Origin: Rhizobium sp. 11515TR
GTDB taxonomy: Bacteria; Pseudomonadota; Alphaproteobacteria; Rhizobiales; Rhizobiaceae
Direction: 5' to 3'
Assembly: GCF_002277895.1 (NCBI RefSeq)
Contig: NZ_CP022999.1
Span: 1,302,001-1,366,000, forward strand
Length of the DNA: 64,000 nt
A program made the position numbers and the translations under genes. How positions within the stretch are numbered: position 1 is the first letter of the stretch; every line of letters begins with the position of its first letter. Shown piece by piece: positions 9,104 to 16,934 of this stretch. Under the pieces are notes generated by a model. That model searched no databases and was not told the DNA's origin. It saw only the letters and a program-made list of their open reading frames with translations.

Positions 9104-9805
9104 CTATGATGTCGCCTGCTCCCGCGCATGTCCAAGGAAGCCTGACGTCCGGTCGAGAACGGCCTCCATGGCGTGTCTGGCAGCGATACTGTCACCAGCG
9201 GCGATCGCCTCGGCGACTGCGGCATGGTTTTCAAGATTGGCCGCGAATGCCCCGACCGTATGTGGGAAAACAGCATCGAGAATGGATTCGATCGCCTGGC
9301 GCAGGCTTTGCAGCACCGGATTGTGCGTCGCGGCAAGGATCGACATGTGAAAGGCCTTGTCGGCCGCGACGGCTGCGGTGGGGTTCTTCTGGTCCCGCTC
9401 CATGCGGCGGTAGGTGTCGAGGATCGCCTGACGTTCCAGATCGGTTGCCCGCAATGCCGCCAGTGCGGCGGCTCCGGGCTCGATGATCTGGCGGGCTTCG
9501 GCAAAAGCCATGAGCTCATCGTGCGAGATCCGTCCGCGCGACAGCCACGCAATCAGTTCGCCATCGAGCCACTGCCATCGCTCTCGTGGCTCCACTCGCG
9601 TGCCCGTGCGTTGTCTGACGGTCACGAGACCCTTGGCCGACAATATCTTCGCCGCTTCGCGCACGACCGTGCGGCTGACGCCGAATTCCTGCTCCAGTTC
9701 GCCTTCCGAGGGAAGATAGGCGCCGGGCAGTATCTGCCCGGATGCGATGCGGATGCCGAGAGCCTCCACGAGGGCAGTCGTCCTGTTCGGCTTTGTCTTC
9801 GTCAT
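9104..9805 (-). CDS. GntR family regulator, FadR/FCD subfamily
   Basis: This 233-residue protein has an N-terminal winged helix (LPSEGELEQEFGVSRTVVREA, then RTGTRV) and a C-terminal all-helical FCD ligand-binding domain whose metal-site residues include the D-x3-H motif in DKAFHMSI. The start at 9805 was preferred over upstream in-frame codons because AAGGA lies seven bases before it. It is divergent from the MFS permease, and the shared promoter region carries a perfect 17-bp-arm inverted repeat. It is probably the local repressor of the permease-aldolase operon, induced by a sugar acid or its degradation product. Confidence 0.88.
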   Translation of the reverse strand: MTKTKPNRTTALVEALGIRIASGQILPGAYLPSEGELEQEFGVSRTVVREAAKILSAKGLVTVRQRTGTRVEPRERWQWLDGELIAWLSRGRISHDELMAFAEARQIIEPGAAALAALRATDLERQAILDTYRRMERDQKNPTAAVAADKAFHMSILAATHNPVLQSLRQAIESILDAVFPHTVGAFAANLENHAAVAEAIAAGDSIAARHAMEAVLDRTSGFLGHAREQATS

Positions 9806-9874
9806 TCGTCGATCCTTCACCTCCATCGCCAACGAGACCAATCAGAATGCGGTGACAAAAGCAAATAGCTTCTT

Positions 9875-9917
9875 GCCCAACAAACATCATATGTTAAAGG
9901 TATGATGTTTGTTGGGC
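9875..9917. promoter_or_regulatory. Perfect inverted repeat, candidate GntR operator
   Basis: The arm GCCCAACAAACATCATA at 9875-9891 is exactly mirrored at 9901-9917, separated by nine bases. It lies between the divergent GntR and MFS genes. A shorter nested palindrome, AACAT-CAT-ATGTT, is at 9883-9895. The position and symmetry fit a binding site for the adjacent FCD regulator or a pair of dimers. Confidence 0.7.
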
Positions 9918-9941
9918 GCCAATGAGCGCCGTGGAGGGGGA

Positions 9942-11237
9942 ATGAACTTCGAAACCAATAGGGAGGCGGTTCGCCGCATCAATCTGCGCATTTTGCCTTT
10001 CCTGATGCTGCTCTACCTGGTCGCCTATATCGACCGGTCCAACATCTCGGTCGCCGCGCTCGGAATGAATGAGGAACTAGGCCTGACGAGCCAGATGTAC
10101 GGGCTGGCGGCCGGCATCTTCTTCGCGACCTATATCGTCTTCGAAATACCGAGCAATATGCTGCTGGCCCGGTTCGGCGCACGCCGCTGGATCGCCCGCA
10201 TCATGATCAGCTGGGGCGTCATTGCTGCCGGCATGGCGTTCATTTCCAGCGCCCATCAGCTCTATGGAATGCGCCTCCTTCTCGGCGCGGCTGAGGCGGG
10301 CTTCACGCCGGGTATCATCTTCTATCTCGCGAAATGGTATCCGTCGCGCGACAGGGCGAACGCCATGTCCTTCTTCTATATAGGCGCAGCGCTTGCATCG
10401 GTCATCGGCTTGCCGCTTTCCGGCCTGCTGCTCAATGCGCACGGCATTCTCGGCCTATCGGGATGGCGCTGGGTGTTTCTGATCGAAGGCATACCCGCCA
10501 TCGTCTTGGGCTTCGTCGTGTTGAAGTTTCTGCCCGATCGCCCGCGAGACGCGGCCTGGCTCACTGCCGAGCAGCAGGATGGCCTCGAGCGAACCATTGC
10601 TGTCGAGGAGGAGAAGGCGTCAGTCTCGCATCATGCATCCTGGAGTGCCGCCTTTTCCAACGCTCGCGTCTGGATGCTTGCCTTCTTCTGGCTGCTTCAG
10701 GCCTTCGGGACGATCGGCATCACGCTTTTCATGCCGCTGATCGTCAAGAGCCTGTCCGGCGGCGGCAATCTCGCGGTAAGCCTGCTTTCGGCGGTGCCGT
10801 TTCTGGCTGCCTTTATCTTCATGTTCTTCAATGGCAGGCATTCCGATCGAACCGGCGAGCGCGCGTTTCATCTCGGGCTTCCGCTCACCCTGGCCGGTGT
10901 CTGTCTTCTCGGTGCGACCCATGCCGGCGATCCACACCTGGCCTACATACTGCTCGTCCTTTCGGTGGCACTCAACTGGGCGGTTATTCCGATCTTCTGG
11001 GCTGTCACCACCGAGTTCGTCTCGGGAATTGCGGCAGCCGTATCGATCGCGCTCATCAATGCGCTGGCGAATGTCGCCGGCCTTGCCCTGCCGCCGGTGA
11101 TCGGCTGGATCAAGGATTCGACCGGAAGCTATGATGTGGCGCTGACGCTGGTGGCTGCCGCGTTGATCGTGGGTGGCCTCCTCGGCATCGTAATCGTCCG
11201 CAAAGGTGTGCCGGCCCTTCGGCTTTCTAAACAATAA
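9942..11237 (+). CDS. MFS transporter, anion:cation symporter (sugar-acid/tartrate permease) type
   Basis: This 431-residue polytopic inner-membrane protein begins like ACS-family permeases (RRINLRILPFLMLLYLVAYIDRSNISVAA), a signature seen in hexuronate, galactonate, tartrate and 4-hydroxyphenylacetate permeases. The start at 9942 lies two bases after the GGAGGGGG ribosome site. An earlier in-frame TTG at 9909 falls inside the operator and is unlikely. The stop is 11 bases before an aldolase-family gene, so the two form an operon. With the nearby dehydratase, the likely cargo is an aldonic or uronic acid, but the exact substrate is not visible. Confidence 0.85.
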   Translation: MNFETNREAVRRINLRILPFLMLLYLVAYIDRSNISVAALGMNEELGLTSQMYGLAAGIFFATYIVFEIPSNMLLARFGARRWIARIMISWGVIAAGMAFISSAHQLYGMRLLLGAAEAGFTPGIIFYLAKWYPSRDRANAMSFFYIGAALASVIGLPLSGLLLNAHGILGLSGWRWVFLIEGIPAIVLGFVVLKFLPDRPRDAAWLTAEQQDGLERTIAVEEEKASVSHHASWSAAFSNARVWMLAFFWLLQAFGTIGITLFMPLIVKSLSGGGNLAVSLLSAVPFLAAFIFMFFNGRHSDRTGERAFHLGLPLTLAGVCLLGATHAGDPHLAYILLVLSVALNWAVIPIFWAVTTEFVSGIAAAVSIALINALANVAGLALPPVIGWIKDSTGSYDVALTLVAAALIVGGLLGIVIVRKGVPALRLSKQ

Positions 11238-11248
11238 GGCGAAACGCG

Positions 11249-12145
11249 ATGGCATTCGAACCTGAGAAACTGCACGGTATCCATGCGATCCTCTACGCAC
11301 TCTTCGATAAGGAGGAAAAGCTCGACAGGTCGGCGATGAAGCGGCAGACCGAGATTTGCGTGGCGGCAGGCGTGCATGGGCTTGTAGCGCTCGGCCTTGC
11401 TACCGAGGTCTCCAAATTGACGGCCGCCGAGCGCCGGACCGTGATGGGATGGCTTGCCGAGGACAATGCCGGCCGTCTGCCGCTCGCCTTCACCATCTTC
11501 GGCACTTCGGTTGCCGAGCAGGTCGAGCAGGTGCGGCAGGCCGAAGCCGTTGGCGCTGACTGGGTGATCCTCCAGCCGCCACCGGTCGGCACTTTCGGCG
11601 CAGGCGAATATATTGGCTTCTTCGGCCGTGTCGCGGATGCGACGAACCTGCCGGTGGCGATCCAGAATGCTCCTGCCTTTCTCGGCCGCGGCCTGACGGG
11701 ACCGGATCTCGCGGCATTGCGCGCTGCCCATCCCAATGTAAGGGTGTTGAAGGCGGAGGGCTCGGCCATCGAGGTCGAGGCGTTGATGGAAGCGATCGGC
11801 GAGGGCGTGCCCGTTTTCAACGGTCGAGGTGGGCTGGAATTGCTTGACGGGCTGCGGGCAGGCTGCGCCGGCTATATTCTCGCTCCCGATCTCATCGACT
11901 ATGCGGTCGACGCATACACCGCCTTTCGCGACGGGAATGAGGTCCATGCCGAGGAAATCTATCGTGCCATGCTCCCATCCGCCGTTGCCGTCATGCAGGG
12001 GATCGAGCATCTGATGTGCTACGGCAAGCGGCTGTTTGCTGAGCGGGCGGGGCTTACGGTTCACGATCGCGCGCCTGCCATGCGTCCGACACCATTCGGC
12101 GAGGAACTTGTCGCCTTGCATGCGAAGAGGCTCGGATCTTTCTGA
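11249..12145 (+). CDS. Dihydrodipicolinate synthase/N-acetylneuraminate lyase family protein
   Basis: This 298-residue (beta/alpha)8 protein is of the DapA superfamily of Schiff-base aldolases and dehydratases. The Schiff-base lysine is probably Lys168 in VRVLKAEGS. It departs from the usual active-site pattern. The normally conserved Tyr of the YNxP motif is Gln139 (IQNAP), and the GTTGE loop reads GLATE at residues 49-53. It is therefore probably not a housekeeping dihydrodipicolinate synthase. Its placement after an ACS-family permease and before an IlvD/Edd dehydratase suggests a 2-keto-3-deoxy-sugar-acid aldolase or dehydratase. The start has AAGG nine bases upstream. Confidence 0.82.
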   Translation: MAFEPEKLHGIHAILYALFDKEEKLDRSAMKRQTEICVAAGVHGLVALGLATEVSKLTAAERRTVMGWLAEDNAGRLPLAFTIFGTSVAEQVEQVRQAEAVGADWVILQPPPVGTFGAGEYIGFFGRVADATNLPVAIQNAPAFLGRGLTGPDLAALRAAHPNVRVLKAEGSAIEVEALMEAIGEGVPVFNGRGGLELLDGLRAGCAGYILAPDLIDYAVDAYTAFRDGNEVHAEEIYRAMLPSAVAVMQGIEHLMCYGKRLFAERAGLTVHDRAPAMRPTPFGEELVALHAKRLGSF

Positions 12146-12158
12146 AGCCGATCTGCTC

Positions 12159-12905
12159 CTAATTTCCGGATTGCGGCAATTCCAGCTTCTGGACCTCCAG
12201 CGCCTCGCGCAGGAGGTTCTTCATCTGCTCGGCAGCACCCGGACCATCGGCGCCAGCAATGGCTTCATAGACGTTCTGGTGACGGCGTATCCAGCGTTCG
12301 TCTTCCTTTGCAGTCCGTTGCAGTCCCGCCTTGAACACATGTTTCAGCCCCACGGAGATCAGCGACCCCAATGCCAGATAGAAGGCATTGCCGGTCGCTG
12401 CCAAAATGGCGGTGTGAAATGCGAGATCGTGCTCGATCTTTTCGTCCGCGGTCGAGGCGAGGGTCATGCCGAGCAGGGCATGTTTCATTTTCTGCAGCAT
12501 CTGCGGCGTCGCGCGGGTGGCGGCAAGCTCCGCTGCTGCCGGCTCGAAGGATTGCCTGAGTTCATAGAGATCGATACGTGCCCTCTCGCTGCCGTTTTCC
12601 GCGCCGAGCCTCCATGCGAGGACCTGCGGGTCAAGCAGAAGCCATTCCGAGTGATCGGTCACTCTTGTACCGCTTCTCGGGCGGCTTTCAAGAAGACCCT
12701 TGGCCGACAAGATCTTGATGGCTTCCCGGATGACGGTACGCGATGTCCCGAAATGATCGCAGAGCTCCTGTTCCGTTCCGATGGAGGCTCCCGCCGCAAG
12801 CGCGCCACCGACGATCCGCTCACCCAGCGCATGCACGATCGCGTCGTGGTATCTCTTGTTGGTGCCGAGGCTCGCATCATCGGCGTCCGAAGTCATTCCG
12901 GCCAT
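12159..12905 (-). CDS. GntR family regulator, FadR/FCD subfamily
   Basis: This 248-residue regulator has an N-terminal winged helix (IGTEQELCDHFGTSRTVIREAIKILSAKGL) and an FCD domain with the D-x3-H motif in HDLAFHTAI. It resembles the regulator at 9104-9805 in the phrase ILSAKGL plus an RSGTRV wing, so the two may be related paralogues. It is encoded opposite to and between the aldolase and the dehydratase, and faces the dehydratase promoter, where a TNGTNNNACNA-type site is found. Either the ATG at 12905 or the one at 12896 could be used. Confidence 0.86.
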   Translation of the reverse strand: MAGMTSDADDASLGTNKRYHDAIVHALGERIVGGALAAGASIGTEQELCDHFGTSRTVIREAIKILSAKGLLESRPRSGTRVTDHSEWLLLDPQVLAWRLGAENGSERARIDLYELRQSFEPAAAELAATRATPQMLQKMKHALLGMTLASTADEKIEHDLAFHTAILAATGNAFYLALGSLISVGLKHVFKAGLQRTAKEDERWIRRHQNVYEAIAGADGPGAAEQMKNLLREALEVQKLELPQSGN

Positions 12906-12979
12906 CTGCCTTTCCCAAAAATCGAGACATGTCTAGCGTCTTCAGCCGGTGGTCACAAGCGCTACCGCGCTTGACCGTC

Positions 12980-13029
12980 ATTGCCTATTTGTATAACAAA
13001 AAAATGATTTATAATACAAAAGAGGCAAT
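12980..13029. promoter_or_regulatory. Candidate GntR-FCD operator and promoter of the dehydratase gene
   Basis: TTGTATAACAA at 12989-12999 matches the TNGTNNNACNA half-symmetric consensus described for several FCD-GntR regulators. It is nested in a wider imperfect inverted repeat, with ATTGCCTATTTGTAT at 12980-12994 mirrored by 13014-13029. The segment is very AT-rich and lies immediately before the dehydratase start, so it probably overlaps its promoter. Confidence 0.6.
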
Positions 13030-13030
13030 C

Positions 13031-14751
13031 ATGACCAAGGATTCAAAGCGGCGGTCACAGGCGTGGTTCGGCGGAGTGGACAAGGATGGCTTCATCCATC
13101 GCTCGTGGATGAAGAATGGTGGCCTGCCCGATGATGTGTTCGACGGCCGCCCCGTCATCGGCATCTGCAATACGTTTTCGGAATTTACGCCGTGCAACGC
13201 GCATTTCCGCGAACTGGTCACGCATATAAAGGCCGGTGTCCTAGAGGCCGGCGGATTGCCGCTTGAATTTCCGGTCTTCTCCTGCGGCGAGTCCAATTTG
13301 CGGCCGACTGCGATGCTCTTCAGGAACCTTGCTTCCATGGATGTCGAAGAGGCAATCCGCGGCAATCCCATGGACGGCGTCATCCTGATGGCCGGCTGTG
13401 ACAAGACCACGCCATCGCTGCTGATGGGCGCGGCAAGCTGCGATCTGCCGACGATCGTCATTTCAGGCGGGCCGATGTTGAATGGTAATTTTCGCGGCAA
13501 GCCGATCGGCTCCGGCACGGATGTCTGGAAATTTTCCGAGGAGGTGAGGGCAGGCACCATGAGCCGGCAGGAGTTCATGGATGCGGAAAGTGCCATGTCA
13601 CGCTCGCCCGGCCACTGCATGACAATGGGAACGGCCTCGACCATGGCGTCGATGGTCGAAGCGCTGGGCGTTGCCTTGCCGACCAATGCGGCATGGCCTG
13701 CCGTCGATGCCCGACGGGCGAGGCTTGCCCGGATGACCGGGCGCCGCGCCGTTGCGATGGTCAAGGAAGATATGCGGCTTTCGAAGGTTCTCACAAAGCA
13801 GGCGTTCGAAAACGCCATCAAGATCAATGGCGCGATCGGCGGATCGACCAATGCCGTCGTTCATCTGCTCGCCATCGCCGGGCGTATCGGCGTCGACCTG
13901 TCGCTGGAGGATTGGGACAGGCTCGGGCGCGACATACCGACGATCGTCGACCTCATGCCGTCGGGAAAATACCTCATGGAGGATTTCTGTTATGCCGGCG
14001 GTATTCCGGCAGTGATGAAGGAAATTTCCGACCTCCTCCATCTCGACGCACTCACCGTATCGGGGGGAGTGTCGGAGATAATATTGCCGATGTCGTCAAC
14101 CACAATCCGGACGTCATCCGCAGCCGGTCAAATCCGCTCGTCGACAGTGGGGGAATTGCGGTCCTCAAGGGTAATCTTGCGCCTGATGGAGCGGTGCTCA
14201 AACCATCGGCCGCATCGCCGCATCTGATGCGTCATCGCGGCCGCGCCGTCGTCTTCGAGACTATCGAGGATTTCCATGCCAGGATCGACGATCCGAACCT
14301 CGATGTCGATGAGACTTCCGTTCTCGTTCTGAAGGGGGCCGGCCCACGCGGCTATCCCGGCATGGCCGAGGTCGGCAACATGGCTTTGCCAAGCAAGCTG
14401 CTGGAAAAGGGCGTACGCGACATGGTGCGCGTTTCCGATGGCCGCATGAGCGGCACGGCCTACGGAACCGTGGTGCTGCATGTATCGCCGGAAGCCGCCG
14501 CCGGCGGTCCGCTGGCGCTCGTCGAGCAAGGGGATTTTATCGCACTCGACGTTGAGGCCCGTACATTGGTTCTCGACGTTCCCGACGATGAGCTTGCAAG
14601 ACGGCGCGCGGCCTGGAAGGAACCGGTGCCGCCCATGACATCGGGGTATCAGGGCCTTTACGTTCGAACGGTCATGCAGGCCGATACCGGCGCCGATCTC
14701 GATTTCTTGGTCGGAGGACGTGGCGCCAAGGTTCCGCGCGAGAGCCACTAA
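13031..14751 (+). pseudogene. IlvD/Edd family sugar-acid dehydratase, frameshifted
   Basis: Reading across one frameshift gives a protein of about 573 residues, normal for the L-arabinonate/xylonate-type branch of the IlvD/Edd iron-sulfur dehydratases. The first part has GICNTFSEFTPCN, AGCDKTTPS and CMTMGTAST, which hold the cluster cysteines. The second part has VSDGRMSGTAYG, which holds the catalytic serine. The frame changes at the G6 run 14062-14067: one extra G restores SGGSVGDNIADVVNHNPDVI. Without it translation ends at 14227. It could be a true pseudogene, a sequencing undercall, or (less likely) a site of -1 slippage. With the permease and aldolase it would complete a sugar-acid route. 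Confidence 0.85.
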
Positions 14752-15193
14752 TTCATTATATTCAGAGCGAATATGCCTACATGCTGGAGGCATCGCTATT
14801 CTTCATCGGTGACTTCATTTCGAGGTGGGTGCAATCTTCTGCCGACTAGGTTTGGTGCGAATAAACAGGTCGCGCATATCCAGGCGTTTGTGCGTCGATC
14901 TCCCGATGCTCTTGTATCCCTCGAAACAGGGCGGCGAGTTGGTCCACTTGTGACGCACGCTTGGTTACATAGATTTGATGATATAATCTATAATTTTAAT
15001 AGACAAACAAATCGGGCAACGATGTTTCAATCATCGACCGCACAATGAAAGATCGTGCCGTGCGAAGCGCACCATCGATCATGCATGCTCTGCCTGCGAA
15101 GCGCTGAGCGGAGTTTGCGGAGTGGTCGGCAAGATCGGCGATCCTGACGACCGTCCCCGGGCAGCCTTCAGAACATTGTTTGGAGGCATATGC
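14752..15193. other. Intergenic region without recognisable gene
   Basis: This is about 440 bases between the dehydratase and an acetyltransferase. Open frames here give no recognisable protein. An AT-rich block at about 14970-15010 is the most promoter-like part. Nothing else is supported. Confidence 0.5.
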
Positions 15194-15820
15194 ATGAACG
15201 ATATCATTGTCCGGTCGTCATTGCTGGACCCGGCGGCGGAACCGCTGATCGATGGCCTTGCCAGCGAGTATGATGGCAGATACGGCGCCGCAAGCCGTCC
15301 TGGCGGCGCGCGAGCGGAAATCATGCGCTATCCGAGTGCCCTGTTCGCGCCGCCGCTTGGCGATTTTCTCCTGCTGCAGCGCGACGGTCAGACCATTGCC
15401 GGCGGTGCCTTCATGAGCCACGACGACGAAACCGCTGAGTTCAAGCGGATATGGGCGCATCCGAATCTCCGGCGTCAGGGACTGGCGCGCCGCATCATGA
15501 TCGCGCTCGAGGAGAGTGCCGGGCAACTCGGCTATAACAGGGCCTACCTTAGCACCGGCTTTCGCCAACCGGAGGCCGTGGCCTTCTATCTGTCGCTCGG
15601 CTATCGCCCCCTTTTCGACCCGACCGTCGACCCGAGCCTCTATCGCTCCCTGCCTTTCGAAAAGCATATCGGCAAAAAGGCGGGGCTACCCGGTCAGACG
15701 CCGATCTATCCGCCTGCCGCCTCCTTTGAGGAGGCTACGGCGCGCGTGACCGCGCTGAAGGCCGGGCAGGAGCAGCTGATCATCGCCCGCCTGGCGGCTC
15801 ACGAAACCTCTGCTGCGTGA
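15194..15820 (+). CDS. GNAT family N-acetyltransferase
   Basis: This 208-residue protein has the acetyl-CoA-binding signature RRQGLARRIMIALEE preceded by the strand EFKRIWAHP, then the family's YLSTGFRQPEAVAFYLSLGYRP segment. The ATG at 15194 was chosen because TGGAGG precedes it; an upstream GTG at 15122 lacks this. It is followed by two luciferase-like monooxygenases on the same strand. That arrangement recalls sulfur-salvage operons in which an S-alkylcysteine is N-acetylated before oxidative cleavage. That role is inference from context. Confidence 0.8.
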   Translation: MNDIIVRSSLLDPAAEPLIDGLASEYDGRYGAASRPGGARAEIMRYPSALFAPPLGDFLLLQRDGQTIAGGAFMSHDDETAEFKRIWAHPNLRRQGLARRIMIALEESAGQLGYNRAYLSTGFRQPEAVAFYLSLGYRPLFDPTVDPSLYRSLPFEKHIGKKAGLPGQTPIYPPAASFEEATARVTALKAGQEQLIIARLAAHETSAA

Positions 15821-15911
15821 CGGGCATGGTGGCTCCGATGGCTATCGGCAGATCCCGGCAAGAAATCGGATCTGCCTTCGAGCTCCACAATATCGCGAAA
15901 CAGGACTTCAC

Positions 15912-16916
15912 ATGACGCATCCAAATGGTCTCAGGGTCGGCATCGGATTAGATGTTGCTGCGCAATCCCGCAATCCGCGCGACGCTCAGAAAAAATTCTG
16001 GCGGGCGCTTGTTGCGCGTTTCGACACGGTGGTCGATTTTGTGACGCTGGAAGATGGTTTTGCCCGTCCTGACGGCGATGGGCTGGATGCCGTGCTGCTT
16101 GCAAACTGGCTTGCGGCGAGCAGCGGCAATATCGGAATCATCCCCGGCGCGGCAGTCAATTTCCTCGAGCCGTTTCATCTTTCGACCGCCGTCGCCACGC
16201 TGGATTTCGTCAGCGAGGGCAGGGCGGGTTTCCTGGCTCAGCATTATGATGGATCGAGAGCCGTTCATGCCCGGCAAGCCATTGGTGCCCTCAATGGCTT
16301 TCCTGCAGCGGAAAGCGCCGCCTTGCGTCAGGACGCGCTTGATGTCGTCGATGTCGTGCGGGGGTTGTGGGACAGCTGGGAAGATGGAGCGGTCATTCGA
16401 GATAAGGAAAGCCAGCGCTTCCTGGATGGCTCGAAGCTGCATTACATCAATTTCAAGGGCAGTGGCTTTCAGGTTCTCGGCCCTTCCATCACGCCGCGCC
16501 CGCCACAGGGCCAGCCGGTTGTCGCGGCAGCGTATCGTCATGGTGAGGACTCATCAGTAGCCTCGGCCGCCGATATCGTCTTCCTTCATCCGGATCGCCT
16601 GGACATCGCCGATGTCATCAGGACTATCGGTACTGCGGACAAGAACAGTGTGCGGGCGTTCGTTGCCGACGTCATAATCGATACCGCGCCGAAATCGGTT
16701 AACGATTATGTGGCGCAGATTGGCGAGCTCGCCAGGTCGAGTATCGCCGGCATTCGCCTCGCTCTCAGCGATCCCGCGGCGCAGGCGGCATATGTGATCG
16801 ACGAGCTTATTCCGGCGCTGAGGGCCCGGTCGTCTGTTGGCCCGGTCGCTACGGGTCCGCTGAGAGGTCGATTTGGCCTGCCGGCAGCCGGCAATCGCTA
16901 CACCAATGCAGCGTGA
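15912..16916 (+). CDS. LLM class flavin-dependent oxidoreductase
   Basis: This 334-residue protein is of the bacterial luciferase-like monooxygenase fold (TIM barrel, reduced-flavin dependent). Visible family features include VDFVTLEDGF near residue 40, NIGIIPGAAVNFLEPFHLSTAVATLDFVSEGRAG near residues 70-105, and VVAAAYRH near residue 200. It starts seven bases after CAGGA and lies 18 bases before a second monooxygenase, so the two are co-transcribed. It probably oxygenates a small sulfur- or nitrogen-containing substrate using FMNH2 supplied by a separate reductase. Confidence 0.83.
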   Translation: MTHPNGLRVGIGLDVAAQSRNPRDAQKKFWRALVARFDTVVDFVTLEDGFARPDGDGLDAVLLANWLAASSGNIGIIPGAAVNFLEPFHLSTAVATLDFVSEGRAGFLAQHYDGSRAVHARQAIGALNGFPAAESAALRQDALDVVDVVRGLWDSWEDGAVIRDKESQRFLDGSKLHYINFKGSGFQVLGPSITPRPPQGQPVVAAAYRHGEDSSVASAADIVFLHPDRLDIADVIRTIGTADKNSVRAFVADVIIDTAPKSVNDYVAQIGELARSSIAGIRLALSDPAAQAAYVIDELIPALRARSSVGPVATGPLRGRFGLPAAGNRYTNAA

Positions 16917-16934
16917 ATTTCCAGGGAGAGCCCC

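Noticed and set aside
14773..15048. Plus-strand open frame of 91 codons after the dehydratase
   Set aside because: No recognisable motif, no ribosome site, unusual composition; likely chance.
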